Notes: generated by a model not told the origin, from the letters alone. DNA of 64,000 bases from Laetiporus sulphureus 93-53 (GCF_001632365.1 NW_024468596.1:29310-93309); one strand, 5' to 3'. Shown: positions 1 through 12,192, counted from the stretch's first letter. Numbers and translations are program-made.

Positions 1-1732
1 AGACTCGTTCGCGAGGATGCTGATCCCACGGGAAACATTGATAGTAGAATTTTATTCTGATCCTCCCTCTTCCTTGATCGTTCGAGTGAAACGTCATGCT
101 CACGCTACTTGTTCGTCAGGTTCATATTCCGTTGGATCCAACGTCGAAGCAACCGAAGGGACTTGCCTATGTCACATTTGCGAAGCCTGCAGATGCCCTG
201 GCAGCCTTTGAAGCGCTGGATAAGTCATCGTTCCAGGGTCGTTTGCTGCATATCCTTCCAGCGGTGGATCGTAAGGGGAAGGTGGATGATGATAGTAGTG
301 GGAGAAGGAAAACCTTGAAGGATGAGAGGGAGGTGAAGCGGAAAGCGGGTGCAGGGCGTGAATTCAACTGGGCTATGTTGTACATGAATGTACGTACACT
401 TTGTAGTAAAAATATATTTGCTTTCGATCTCTTCTGATCTCTACGGTGTTGTAGAGCGATGCTGTGGCGTCTTCCATCGCAGACCGTATGAATATAGCCA
501 AGTCGGAGATCCTCAACTCAGAGTCGGACAATGCGGCGGTCAAGCTTGCGCTTGCAGAGACGCACATCATCAACGAGACGAAGGCGTTCCTCGAACAGCA
601 CGGCGTGGTGCTCTCGTCTCTGACTTTGACAAAGCAGAAGCGGTCAGACACGGTGATCCTGGTGAAGAACATCCCCTATGGCACGTCCGCAGATACGCTG
701 CGCACGATGTTCGGCTCGCACGGCGAGCTACGACGCGTGCTTGTCCCTCCAGCAGGTACACTCGCCGTGGTCGAGTACGAACACGCGGTCGACGCCCGCA
801 CCGCCTTCCGTGCACTAGCCTACAGGAGATTAGGAACTTCCATCATGTATCTTGAGAGGGCGCCACTGGGGATGTTCGCAGGGCCACCCGTCGACGCGGC
901 CGAGACGACTCGAGAACCGGTGGTGGCCACTGCAGTCGCGCCCGTCAAAGTGCCGATCAGCGCGGACGCGCTCGTCGAGACGGACGGCGCGACAGAGGCC
1001 GAGCCGCCGCTCTCCGCGGGGACGACGCTCTTCATCAAGAACCTCGCGTTCAGCACGACCACCGCTGGGCTCGTGCACGCGCTGCGGCACCTGCCCGGGT
1101 TCGCGTTCGCACGTGTGCAGGCAAAGGTGGACCCCGCGCGGCCGGGCGTGCGCCTGAGCATGGGCTATGGCTTCGTCGGCTTCCGCACGAAGGACGAGGC
1201 GAAGCGCGGGATGAAGAGCCTGGAGGGGTTCGTGTTGGATGGGCACGTGCTCACGGTGAAGTGGGCCGGACGCGGGGTGGACGAGGTGGAGGAGGAGGCG
1301 AAGGGAAAGCCCAAGTCGGCCAAGATGGTCGTGAAGAATGTGCCGTTCGAGGCGACCAAGAAGGATATTCAGGAGCTTTTTGGGTGCGTGATGGCCCGTG
1401 TTGTTGCCTGTGTGTGGTACCTCATCCAGTTTTTTTCTAGTGCGCACGCTCAGCTCAAGTCGGTCCGTCTACCGCGCAAGTTCGACCGTCGCACGCGCGG
1501 TTTCGCCTTCCTGGAGTTCATCTCGCCGCACGAGGCCGCGCGGGCGTATGCGACGCTACGGCACACGCATTTGCTCGGTCGGCATCTCGTTCTGGAGTGG
1601 GCGGAGGATGGCGCGGCCGATGTGGACGAGTTGCGGAAAAAAGCTGGTGTTGGGTTCGGTGGAGGGAAGGAGATGCCGGGACGGAAGCGGAAGCTGGACC
1701 TCGGGAACGGAGATGTAGAGGACGACCTATGA
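1..1732 (+). CDS. MRD1: MRD1, multiple-RNA-recognition-motif rRNA processing protein, 3' part
   Basis: This is the C-terminal part of Mrd1/RBM19, a nucleolar protein with several RRM domains needed for 18S rRNA maturation in the small-subunit processome. Seen: the end of one RRM (VHIPLDPTSKQPKG, then GLAYVTF), the linker NWAMLYMN-SDAVASSIADRMN characteristic of Mrd1, then three further RRMs with RNP2-like cores ILVKNIPYG, LFIKNLAFS and MVVKNVPFE and RNP1-like cores GYGFVGF and RGFAFLEF. Clear coding starts at 120 after an acceptor (CAG 117-119). Introns lie at 390-454 and 1384-1440. Bases 1-119 probably hold the end of an earlier exon plus an intron, but I could not place that donor, so the 5' end is incomplete. 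The first RRM of the five known in yeast Mrd1 lies outside the window. Stop TGA at 1730-1732, after a basic and acidic tail. Confidence 0.93.
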
Positions 1733-1985
1733 GCCCGTTTGTTTAGTACGCATTATACCAGGTGCATACATCCGGATCCTCATGATTTGCTGTGTCGGCA
1801 GGACGCACCCGTCAGACTAGGCCAGCAACTGAACATATACAGTCGAGCAGCATGAGGGACAGATTGAACGTTCGTCAGAAACACACATGTGGTAATATAC
1901 AGGTTTGCTGTCCGAAGTCCTTTTTGACTTACACTTGTACAGTTTGATAGATTCCAGCACGCCTCAAGTCATCTTGGCCTCGCTT

Positions 1986-2482
1986 TCACACCTCGCCATC
2001 TCGTTTCTTTCTCAACTCCTCCAGGATGCCCTTCACACCTTCAAGGTCACCGACCGCAGCTCTACCGTCGTTCCAGTCGACCACGATCGGCCATTTCAGC
2101 GCATTCGGATTCTGCGCCGCAAGGCTAGAAACATCTTCGGCGCTCGTGGGGCCCGCCTCGACGCTCGGATGAGCTGAGAGCAGGCTCGCTGCGGACGGCA
2201 CTTCAGCCGCCGGCGTTTTCGGTGTTGCGAGGTAAGAGACGATTATCCCCAACTGCTCTGGTGTGGGAGACTGATTCTCCACTACGTCGAGGTTGAACTT
2301 GAGCGGCAGCGCATTTGGCTTGGATGGAGGATACGGCGACGAAACCGCCGCTCGCAAGAGCTTGAGAGCAGCATTAGACGATGCAGAGGAGGGATTATGA
2401 CTTCCAAGGCAGCCAGGAATAGTCAAAAACTAATACCATCGAGTAGGATATCTGCTCACAATATGGAAATCTGGGGCTGCAT
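1986..2482 (-). CDS. FMP46: FMP46-like mitochondrial redox protein (thioredoxin-like, DUF1687)
   Basis: Two exons, 2460-2482 and 1986-2400, joined across a 59-bp intron (2401-2459, GTGAGC...AAG), give 145 residues. The join creates QISIFHNPSSASS, the conserved beta-strand and first turn of Fmp46. The C-terminal block NALKWPIVVDWNDGRAAVG followed by a lysine/arginine-rich end is the other hallmark of the family. Fmp46 proteins are predicted thioredoxin-fold redox proteins of fungal mitochondria; their substrate is not known. No CxxC pair is present at the fold's usual active-site position, as is common in this family. The start ATG at 2482 is the first that fits the splice phase, but it leaves a very short N-terminus, so an additional 5' exon is possible. 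It converges with MRD1: the two stops are about 250 bp apart. Confidence 0.8.
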
Positions 2483-3634
2483 ACGGAGCGTCCCTGTTAG
2501 CAAATGCCGCAAGATGTATACGCTGGACGTTACTAACAATGGTTCTTGTGAATGCGGAGAACATGGACATTGCGGTGTCTGGTGTTTTGGCAGAAAGTAA
2601 GCAGCAAACAATCGAACGCCTTCGGACTGAGTACTGAGTACTGAGTACTGAGTAGCCGCAACTCTGACCCTCTGACGTATCGCGCGCGTCTCCCGGCGCC
2701 GATCAGTCACGTGATTTACTCCTAAAAACGATTTATGCCCTGCGTGTCATAACTACGATACTGAGACAGTGGCAACGGTTGTGGGCGAAATGCGGCTCGA
2801 TGGTAGAGAGGGCGCAGCCGACGCGCGCAATATTTCACTGCAAAGAAAGTATCGATCACAACGTTCTGAGAACGGTGTGAAAAATTGTGGTTCCCTTTGA
2901 CTTGCCCCTTCTATGACATCCTATCATTTTTTTTTGAGTTGACATACGAAGCGAGGTGCAGATTAAAGGGTACCTTTGACGGTAATTAATTAATTCTAGT
3001 ACCTTTTTTAACCATGAGAATCGATACTTTCTTGACACAACGCCAGAATACAATGCGCCGTCCTTTCAACTCCATTCTCACACCAAATTGCAGCAACTGC
3101 ACAGATAAATTTTCATCTCGCTGACTCGCGGTTGCCAGATGTTCAACAACAACGACTTTGTACAAGGGCGAGCAGTGGCATGTACCATCCGCTGGAGGCT
3201 GTACACTGATATCGATTCTCTGATTGCTTTGTGGGTTCTACGCTGGCGCGGCCTGCTGTCGCCTTTCCTCGTGTTTTACGCACCAGTACAGGCTGTGCCT
3301 AACCTACCTTGTGCCGCCCGCAATCTATGCCTCTTATCCATCGACATGCGGCACCAGGCTGTACTTTTGTTCTGCACTCGTCAAATCGTCTTCCACTCGG
3401 CAGTCTCTGGCTATGCTCGAGCCTGATGCGATCTTCATTTCTGCTGAGGCGTAAACGTGGAAGTCTGCTGGCCGTTATGTATTGCTTCTGCAGAATTGAC
3501 AGCGATGGCTGTGAATGAGGCACCTTGTTACGCTGTCTCACCTCGAAGCGGGTCCGGGGCTATTCTCACATTTTCATCCCGTACCAGCTGTCTTTGCTCA
3601 GACGAACCCCCCGCTCATCGTTCGTCTGCAAGCC
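2483..3634. other. Intergenic region between FMP46-like gene and the 3635 gene, with a heptamer repeat
   Basis: No convincing gene. This is the divergent promoter region for the minus-strand FMP46-like gene and the plus-strand gene starting at 3635. A short tandem repeat of the 7-mer ACTGAGT (about four units, 2626-2654) lies about 150 bp upstream of the FMP46 start. An open frame at 3139-3426 has no recognisable motif and probably belongs to the 5' UTR. Confidence 0.6.
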
Positions 3635-5516
3635 ATGGTCTCTGCAGAAGAAGTCTACGCCAAACAACTCTTCAAACTTGGCAAGGGTTATCCGTTGTGG
3701 ATACCTGAGCCTCGCAGGAGAGAAGACAACGTCGTCATCGGAGATGTAGGCTTCCTCAATAGAGGAGGCTTTTTCCGCATATTCAATGCCATGGAGGACC
3801 ACGAATCCGCATCCGACGTGCACGGTCTTCCATCTGGGCACACAGTGTTCCGACCTTCTCTCCCTGCACAACGATTCAAGGATGCTGTATCACAAGGTAC
3901 TCTTCACAGTGAGAGCATGCATATGCTACCAGCTCAACGCGCGCCCGACGAGTGAGTGGCATACTATGTCAGAGTGGATTAAGAACTTAATCCTACCTAG
4001 GCACGGTGCACAGCTTGGGTTCGAATGCGAATGCACAGACGACCGGGGCGCACTGCTCGTCGTCGGGTCACCAGTGGTCCGTGAAGAGCTTCATCGAAGC
4101 GTTTCGATGGGCCCCTACATGAAGAAGAACATGAACAGATGGGTTTCCTTCGCGCAGACCCAGCTGGACCTGGATATCACTGAGGATGAAATCGTGTGGG
4201 TTTGCGGGCACGTCAAGACTTCGCAGTGGGCGGTTGGTGCATATCTGCATCAGTCCAAGGGCGCGAAGATCTCGTTCTCCGGAGACCTAGGATTGCCAGC
4301 GAGTGCTTCCTTCAGTGTGCACACATCGGAGACAGCCCTCCCATCGTACGAACATCGCAGCGGGCCAAAGAAGCGTCGGACTTTGACGGAAGTCGGCAAA
4401 AGCCAGCAGACGTCCCACGGGCCGACACGTAACACAGATCGTGAAGGGTCAAGACGACACAGATGCAAAGCGCCTGATGACAAGCCTGATCAGTGTATAT
4501 TCATTCATTTCATCAAGATGAAGAGGAGACGTTTCCGGGGACGCAAGATCGTGGCCATGGCTGAGCCGCGAGACCCATCTTTTCACAAAGATGACGACAT
4601 GATGCAGATAGCGCCGGCGCAAGAGGTGAGTTCCTCGAACGGCAGCCTCGTTCACACTTGACGTGGATGGCTGACTTTGGTCACCGTCTCCCCGTAGAAC
4701 TGGAATCCCGTGGACGACCTGCTGGATTATGTACTCGACGTGTGTAGCATCAGGCTCTCCAGTTTCTTCCGTCTCGCTGATATGCACGACACAGTACTCA
4801 GATGCTGATATCGCCATAGCTAGCGATATAGACCTCATCGAAATATGCAAGGTACGTTGATCTCAGATAAACCGCAATGCATGTATAGCTTATGCCTCAC
4901 ACAGGCACATAACAAAGACAATCGAGAATATCTTATACCGGAAGACGTATGCGCTTTTCTCGGGAGCGTGCGACCTTTCATCGAGGTTACGGAGGACAAA
5001 AGTACGTAACATTTGCCAAATTGCATCGCATTTTCACTGACACGTCTATCAGTCGGAAGAATCGTCCTTGATGAAAGCCATGTCACTGCGTCAGACACAG
5101 AGGACATCATCAATGGACGAGGCGTTCTTCGAGGACATTCCGATAGTATCGATACTATCATCGGCGAGCGATGCGTAGACAGTGCAGGCTCAGAGGGTCG
5201 CGATGCTTATGAAGAGCAGCTGATTGGCTGCAAGACACCAGTAGTAGGATTGCAAGGACAGGTATCAAGCATCAGCAAACCAGCCTCCATGCCCACAGCA
5301 CCACATCATGCTCGTGAGAATGCCTACAGTAGGGAAGACTCTCCGAAGGCTCTCGCAAGCCCCGACGCTCTCTGTTCCCTTCGAGGAAACGTCACGGACA
5401 TCCCGCACGCATCTCGTCCACCTCTTCCCTTGACCCGAATCGCCCATAACGTTGGACGGCGCATCGTTCCGGCTGCTCGTTCTCCACTGCTGACTCTGTG
5501 CGCTTTGTCTCGTTAA
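3635..5516 (+). CDS. Basidiomycete-type protein of unknown function, six exons
   Basis: Exons 3635-3951, 4001-4625, 4698-4739, 4795-4851, 4905-5001 and 5053-5516 give 533 residues with all phases consistent. The N-terminus MVSAEEVYAKQLFKLGKGYP followed by a glycine/proline-rich 'GDVGFLN' block, the middle WVSFAQTQLDLDITEDEIVWV, the core DQCIFIHFIKMK and the late block DYSDADIAIASDIDL match a multi-exon family I recognise from mushroom genomes, where it is usually annotated only as hypothetical; several paralogues per genome are common. The function is unknown. An in-frame upstream ATG at 3515 exists, but family members begin at M-S-x-E-E-V, so 3635 is preferred. The last exon (about 150 residues) is serine/proline-rich and looks disordered. 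A 42-bp and a 57-bp exon are included; both are needed to keep the frame. Confidence 0.8.
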
Positions 5517-6627
5517 TTGCACTTCGTGCTTCCTCCAAGAGATGAGTGCGAGAGCGGGGATGTGCAGCAAAGGACGCAGGGGTGAAGAGAGGGGAGGGGA
5601 ACTCGGAATAGCATTTGAGAGCTGGGAGGAACACGCTGCATTCAGTTTGAGCTCCCGCATTATACCGCTCCATCCCATGTTTGCCGACTGACGTAAATTC
5701 ATAAAGGTTCTCTATTGTATGGCATAGTGGCGCCTGTTGTCCTGCGACAGCTAAAGGAAAGTAGACTTCGATGGGAAGGATGATGAAGTCCGTAATCCAA
5801 TCGATGGACTGGGTTCCGTGGTCTCGAAAGAGGTATGGGTATGAGACCAGGGCTCTGCGTTTTTTTCGGCTCAAAGCGTACCGCTGAATCGACACAAGAC
5901 TTGACCGGCACAATTTGTTCTGGGCCGAACGGTGAAGTACAGCGAAGAGCAAGCATCGCGCTGAAATTGGCTATTGACACTGGCCTGTCATATGATAACT
6001 GTACAGCCCTTCAGTGTGCTTTCTGAGGTTGTGATCATCCTCCCGAAAGGGACATACTGAATAGCAAAGAAACGTTGTGCTATACTAAGCCTCTGAGGAG
6101 CAGATTCTGGAGCAGTGATCATCCGACTGCGAACCAATCAGTTACACCAGCGCATTCTTCAGACTGCCGTGCCAAGGACAAGGTGCGAAGATACTTATGC
6201 ATTAGACTCAGAACTCTCAAACCATGTAATCGTGCCAGTCTGCCCTGTGCCTTCGGATACTATTGGTTCTCCATTGCCAACACAAGCAAGTATTTGCATG
6301 AGCGATGGGCATGGGCTGCATTTCTGAACCTCCGAGTTTTTCATTTGGTGTAGCTTCTGCCATGGGCAATCACATTATGATGTGATACGACTTAGCCTGA
6401 GGGATGATTCACAGATGCAACATACGGTAACACTAGGATCAACTGAAGACGAGAATATGGCAAACAAATAAACACAATAATCTGCAGTAAAGAGAGATTA
6501 TCCAAAGCCGAATCGTGATTTCTCACATGCAAAGTCAACTGACAAAATCCACCAAGTCCGTTACACGCATGCGAAGTAAGCGCAAGCAGCGTACCATGAC
6601 AAAGAACAAAAGCAGAACGGAAGCGTA
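5517..6627. other. Intergenic region between convergent genes
   Basis: Lies between the stop at 5516 (+) and the stop of the Myb gene at 6628 (-). Long antisense frames at 5392-5952 have no recognisable motif and overlap the last exon of the preceding gene. I see 3' UTR-like AT-rich sequence and nothing else I can support. Confidence 0.5.
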
Positions 6628-9509
6628 TTAGTGAACTCCATCCCAGCTGGACCGCTTCCGCTTGTTTTCGTTCCCCTTGCGGAGTAGTAGGTCCTGCGGC
6701 GACACCGAGCTCTGCCCGCGATGATGCATTGGCATCATGCGGCCCATCGCGGGTGGTGTGCTATTCGCGCTCTGCGACATCATCGGGATGTGCTGCGTTA
6801 ATGAAGGCGGGAGGCCTAGCCGGGACGCCGTCGCAAACGTTTCTGCCAAGTCGAGTGCTTGTCCTTGCCTCGCAATATCCGCGCTGGTCCTCGAGAACGC
6901 CGTGCTTGGTCCGGCATCCATGGCATCGGTAGTAGACACGACGTTGTTCGTATAATAGTGCAGATCGAGGAAGGGCAGGTCATACATATCTCCTTGCTGC
7001 CGCCAGCTGTCCATCGAGAATGGTATTGTGTTCTGATACGTCTGCTCATGAGGCGCCGCAGGGTTGTTCGGCTGCAGCGGAAGAAGATCCATAAGCGACA
7101 ACGAACGCGGCGACGTGTGCAAGGGCCTTGACTTCAGCAATTGTGTCTGTGCTGCTCGAGGCACAGCCGTGCGATGTTCTGAGGGAGGAACAGACACTGA
7201 GCGATTATGCGCCGCTGTCATATTGGACTGCTGCCTGAATGGTCGCAAAGCCGTCGTCTGCGGCGTCCCTGGTGGCGTGAGTTCGTGCGTGAGGCCGACA
7301 ATATCGTCCAATGTCTGCTGAGGAAAGCTGAATGCACTTATGTCCGCAAGGCTCATCGCGCAGTCCTGGTCATCCTTTGGAACGGCAGTGTCCACTGTCT
7401 CCTCCATAGGATCATGGATATCCACCTGGTCGTTAAGAGTGATCGACGTCAACTCAATCTCATCAATGCCAGGCAACGCGGGAGTATGCAACTGCATAGG
7501 ATGCAACCCGCCCACAGACGGCGACTGCAAGCCCGACAGCCCCAGCCCTGCACTGCCAAACCCGAAGCCGGGCCCGTAATCAAATGGTTGAGGCGGCTGG
7601 TGTGTACGCGCACCAAAGATGAGATCTCCAGCGTAGTCCGAATGATGTGTAAACCCGCGGAAGCTGCTGGGCGTGAACATGTCCGGATCTGAGAATGTCG
7701 AGTGCGTGTCGCCGATGCCGACCTCCGACGCGAAGTCGTGCGCGAGTGATGGTGGGAAGAGGTCATATCGGTCGAGCACGCCATGGTTGAGGTGCGCGAA
7801 AGAGAATGGCGAAGAAGGCGCGGGTGAGGCGCCGCCCGCAAAAGAGGAACTACAACTCGACGCGGCAGATGGATCAAGACGCGGGTTGGGCGATAGCCAG
7901 TCTTGTGGACCCCAAGCCGACTTCCCAATCATAGTCGGAAAGCCATCATTCCGTCGATGGAATGGGGAATGGCTCAAAAAGTAGTCTGAAGAAATGTGCG
8001 ATGAGGTAGGTGATGCGGCATTTGTGGTAGATGACCAGGTGCCAGGATTGGGCGGCCTATCGAGGCTGGACGACCATGTCTGCGATTGTGACGAGTCCGT
8101 CAACTCTGAAAGTGACGAACTAGGAATCACGTCAGGGTTTGAGAGAAATTCTCCCAAAGGGTCCGCAGTCTGTATGTCCATCTCATTCGCAAACGGCTCG
8201 GGCGTGGATGCGGATGCGGACGCTGACGCGGCCGTCACTTCTGCTGGCGGACTGGTCTGCTTGAGAATAGTCCTTGACAGCTCCTCTTCGCCGTCTGAGC
8301 TGTCCTCATCCTCCGAACACGTCGCGCTCTCGGGCACGCTCTTTGTTCCGCCCCGAAACAGCCCTTGTGTAGTGTGTCTACGCGTCCTCCGCACAGGGCC
8401 TGTCGCGCCGCTGGATGCGATCTGATCATCGGTGGCAGCCCTCACAGGCTGCGGCACCTGCCCCTTCTTCTTTGCGGAGTTCCGCGGCTTGTAACCCGCA
8501 GCCTGATACAAGTCTGGAAATGCGTTCCGGAAACGATCACGCAGGTCGGTGGAGCGTCGATTCTGCTCTTGGAATATGGGATCCTTCACGATCGTCGCCC
8601 ACACGGTGCCGTGTTTGTCGTATCCCGCCTTTAGTGCTCGGTCTTCCTCCTCCGTGAACGGCCGCCGCTTCTTACTGCGCGTCTTTTCAAATATGGAGGT
8701 CCCGTCGGGGAGGGCAGAACGGATCTTGGAGGAGAGGTGAGTCTTGGCATTGGGGTAATGCTGCTTGTATGCATCGGGGAAGTAGGTACGGAACCTGGGA
8801 GATATGTCAGCACGTTCAGCAGTCCGCCTCCGTACGAGGATTCAATTGGCCCTCAAAAAGAATGGCCATGTTCGAAACCCGCAACAGGCCTTTGACGCGT
8901 GTAAGGTACTGAACGCATTCGCAGAGCACTGCACGAATGACGGATGCGAAGCGGGGGCGACCGGATGATTTGGTCATGAATTCATACCTGTCCTTGAGGT
9001 CCACGGGTGACCGATTGTCAAACTTGAACTCTGGGTCGTTGAGTATAGACTTCCAATTCCCTACGCCCCACTAGAGCGAAAGAGTTATGCGACATGATAT
9101 ATGCCACTGGTTGGGACGCCACACTCACCTTGTTACATCCATTCACCAACATCTGCGTCTCCTCCATTGTCCACTTCTTTCTTGGCTTCTTCTCGGGAGC
9201 GGGCAGAGGAGGCTCTTCGTCTTGGAGGCGGTCATTGTTGTCATCGATCCTGCGCATCTTGCCCCTCTTCTCGGGTGCGAGACTCGAAGATTCGCTGCTG
9301 GAAGAGTGCACGCCGAGTCCCGTGTCATCGCGGAACTTCCACGCACTGAACAGCCGTGGAGAGTCAGGCAAAGCGAGGGAAACACGCCGCTGTTTCAGGG
9401 GCGTAGATGAAGCCGATGAACACTCGGTTGATGATGGAAAGGGAGCAATGAAAGAGAATGTCGAGGTCGAGGGCAGCTTGCTGCTGAGCTCTGAAGAATT
9501 CTTCATCAT
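6628..9509 (-). CDS. Double telobox Myb protein, Tay1/Teb1-like putative telomere-binding factor
   Basis: Exons 9129-9509, 8988-9070 and 6628-8794 give 876 residues. Two Myb/SANT domains follow each other near the N-terminus. The first spans the exon 1/2/3 junctions (RKKWTMEETQMLVNG, WGVGNWKSIL, then the telobox VDLKDRFRTYFPDAY). The second has RRPFTEEEDRALKAGYDKHG and STDLRDRFRNAFPDLY. The VDLKDRFR-type telobox is the signature of proteins binding TTAGGG repeats, and paired teloboxes occur in Tay1 of Yarrowia and Teb1 of fission yeast. Role in telomere binding or in transcription is inferred from that family. The remaining 600 residues are serine/proline-rich with acidic patches and no domain I recognise. 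The start ATG at 9509 (MMKNSS) is the first ATG in frame; codons further upstream lack ATG. The second intron (8795-8987) is long for this genome. Confidence 0.85.
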
Positions 9510-10071
9510 GGTGTTGTCAGAGGTGTCGTCTCGGTAGCTCGTCACCGCGTCGTCACCAGTCAAATGGGATCTGACGAAGAGGTGCGCAGAGCTCAGATAT
9601 TAAATGTAGGAGGTCGTCGGAATCGCAAATTGCAGACACGTTGAAGGCTACGTCGCCGTCTATGAAGATCTGGATGAGCGTGATGATCAAGGAAAAAGGT
9701 AAGGAGCACGCGTTGCGAGTACGGACGAGCTGCAGGTAAGTCGCTCGCTTGATGGTAGATGTCTACTCGGATTACTATATTTGGTGGCTATGCATATTAA
9801 CGACCACCTTCCCGGCGTTGTTTCACGAAATTTCACAGCAGCTTTTATAAGTCCACAGGACATTATATGCGACCGTAATGCACACCAGTACATGCCCAAC
9901 TCAGCATAATGTACAGTGACCTCGTCCCAGTAGCGGTGTCTTATTATATTTCTCGTGGGATGTCCGCTCGGAAGCCCAAACTTGCTTGCGCATGTGGAAC
10001 TATGGGATACTCTTTCTGGAATCTGAACCAGACAATCCACAGGCAACATAAAGGTACACAACTTTGGACGA
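9510..10071. other. Promoter region of the Myb gene and RPN9 3' flank
   Basis: A 562-bp gap between the Myb gene start and the RPN9 stop, both on the minus strand. No ORF with recognisable content and no clear TATA element. Confidence 0.5.
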
Positions 10072-11567
10072 TCAACCATTCACAAGGACCTCGGGCGCAA
10101 TCCGCTCCTCCACCGTGTGCAGCTTCTCACCCCAGACAGCGAGTCTCTGCGCGAGCTGCCCGATTTGCTCCCTCGACAGTACGCGTGGCTGTACCCACGT
10201 AATGTGCGCCTTCTGGTCTACTTGGTCTAGTGATCCTCGGATCAGCTTCAGACTGAAACGAATTGCGTGTTAGCAATGGCTAATAAGAGTCTGGCCAGTA
10301 AGCAAGCATGGCCCACCTCAGCGCTTTCATCACCAAGTGCTCGACTTCATGTAAGGGTAATCGTGTCTCCTCAGCAATGGTCTGGAACGACATCGTCCGA
10401 TCGTTAGCACCCCGTTTGAACACCGACTCGATGAGCGCCATGAGGCAGATCTTCTGTCGGAGGAACGAGTAATTCTCGTGCAGGATTGGCTGTGCACGGC
10501 CGCTCAGTTACTCGCACGTTCATTTGTTCGGCAGAGTCGCGCACGCACCTCCTGCGGGAACAGTGGCGCGAGGCCTTCGAATTTGCCAATGTTTCCCTCG
10601 TTGAAGGTGAAGAGTAGCTTCTTCAACCAGTCGTGCGGCGTGTTGTCCAGAGCATCCAGGATGGGGTGCATTAGCTGCACGTACATATGAGTCATTCATG
10701 ACTCATATCATATGTTAAAAGTGATCTGCGCGACGTACTAGTTCACCAAAGTTGTAAATTGTGTCACCCAGGAACGCAGAAACGGCCAAGTCGTGCGCGC
10801 GTACAAGTCGCTCTTCCGCATTGAGATCCTTCGCGGGGTCGATACATGCAAGGTATAGCAATGAGTTGCGGTAATATGGAGCATACTCGGCCTTCGCCTG
10901 AGGATCGGTGAGCATTGCAGAAGACATGACGATTACTCTCACCTTGTAGTAGTCAGCTGCCACTCCATAATATGCCGCGTTCACAATGCTTTCCACACTT
11001 GGGAGCTCATCCAAGATCTTCCACGCGCCATCGATATCTGTCTTAGTGCCCTCCAAATCACCATAGAGTAGCTTTGCGTGTGCTAAGGTTGCAAGCAGAA
11101 GCACATGCGCTTCTGGGGATTTCTTGGTATCCACACGAGTGAGCAAGTCAGTTAGAAAAGCGAGATGGGTTGCGGGGTCTTATGATATGAAATGCTCAGC
11201 AAGATCGATGCCGATATGGGTAGCGTACGTACTGTCGATCTCCTTGGACACTTTTACACCCATTTCCACGAGCCTAAGCTGGTTGAGCTTCGACTCGAAG
11301 TCTCGCACAAACTTATCAAACACATCCACTCGATACGGTCGCGATAGTGGGTGGTCGAGGAACTCGAATAGCTTATTTGTCAATTGGTGCCATAGTCTGC
11401 GGGGAACGCGTCAGCCTGGGCATGGTTTCTTGAGCGGGGACTACGCACTTACGGCTGTACAGCACTTGAAATGACTCGAAGAATGGGTGAAGTTCTGCTG
11501 GCGTCGCTGAGACCCCTTGAGAGAGGTACTCGTCGACGTCGAGTTTTGGCCTTGAACTGGTCGCCAT
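10072..11567 (-). CDS. RPN9: 26S proteasome regulatory subunit RPN9 (PSMD13), PCI-domain lid component
   Basis: Seven exons (11449-11567, 11233-11396, 11179-11232 is an intron, exon 10943-11178, then 10739-10897, 10549-10674, 10317-10489, 10072-10252) give 385 residues, the usual size for Rpn9. Hallmarks: LYSRKLWHQLTNKLFEF near the N-terminus; KVSKEIDNPATHLAFLTDLL; HAKLLYGDLEGTKTDIDGAW; YYRNSLLYLACID; and the C-terminal PCI domain with SFLRQKICLMALIESVFKR, IAEETRLPLHEVEHLVMKAL and the winged-helix end LIRGSLDQVDQKAHITWVQPR. Rpn9 is a non-catalytic scaffold of the proteasome lid next to Rpn5, Rpn8 and Rpn11. All six introns are 45-64 bp and GT-AG. The end EVLVNG is followed by TGA at 10072-10074. 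A single-copy housekeeping gene, useful as a synteny anchor. Confidence 0.95.
10685..10708. promoter_or_regulatory. 24-bp perfect palindrome with two AP-1/Gcn4-type cores inside an RPN9 intron
   Basis: Within the 64-bp fourth intron of RPN9 (10675-10738) lie two 11-bp arms, ATATGAGTCAT and ATGACTCATAT, separated by TC. Each arm contains the bZIP core TGASTCA. The structure is certain from the sequence. Whether any bZIP factor binds, or whether the hairpin affects splicing, is unknown. Confidence 0.6.
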
Positions 11568-12192
11568 TCCGAGATGTAAGATGTCGATCGACAGGGGGTC
11601 AATCTGTGGTTCTACACGTCAGTGACTATAAAATGTGCTGCATCGGTGGTGGCAGCGCTGAGAAGTGACCTACGGCAGGGATACGCGTCGAATTATACGA
11701 CAGAGGCGAATATGATGTAGTGCATGCGGAATTGCCACCCTTGAGGACGCGTAGGCGTTATTTGGCACTGTTTGTCAAAAGCCTTGAAATATAACAAGTG
11801 CAAACAATCTCCTTGTGGCGCAGCAACTTCAAGCTTCGTCGATCAGCCATTTGACCGACTCAGCGAGATGCTGATTTATCGAAATGTTGACTTGTTTTAG
11901 GCATAAATGCTTTATTTTCGTTTCTAAAGGATGGAAGCTGAGATGCGCGAACATCAGTACAAATTCTCCAATCGGCCCTGACGCAACACGTTTCGTGTTG
12001 GTTATGATCTGGCTTCTATAGGTGAGCAACTCTGTAAGCCAATGAAGTGCTGGAACTAGAAGGGTGAACTCCCATACACGCCTTCGTGCCTACTTATGAC
12101 TCCCTTTTTGTTCTATTCATCTCTCATGAAAGCGATGTCTGTTGGAGCACGCAATCCCGCTACGTCCGTCGGCCGCGCGCCAGCTACCTTAT
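11568..12192. other. Intergenic region upstream of RPN9
   Basis: Contains the RPN9 promoter. No further gene is supported. An open frame at 11829-12029 (-) has no motif. Confidence 0.5.

Noticed and set aside
830..1447. Long minus-strand ORF antisense to MRD1
   Set aside because: Shadow frame caused by GC-rich codon use of MRD1.
3139..3426. 95-codon plus-strand ORF before the 3635 gene
   Set aside because: No homology or splice connection; probably 5' UTR.
5392..5952. 186-codon minus-strand ORF antisense to the end of the 3635-5516 gene
   Set aside because: No motif, mixed composition, and overlaps a well-supported last exon.
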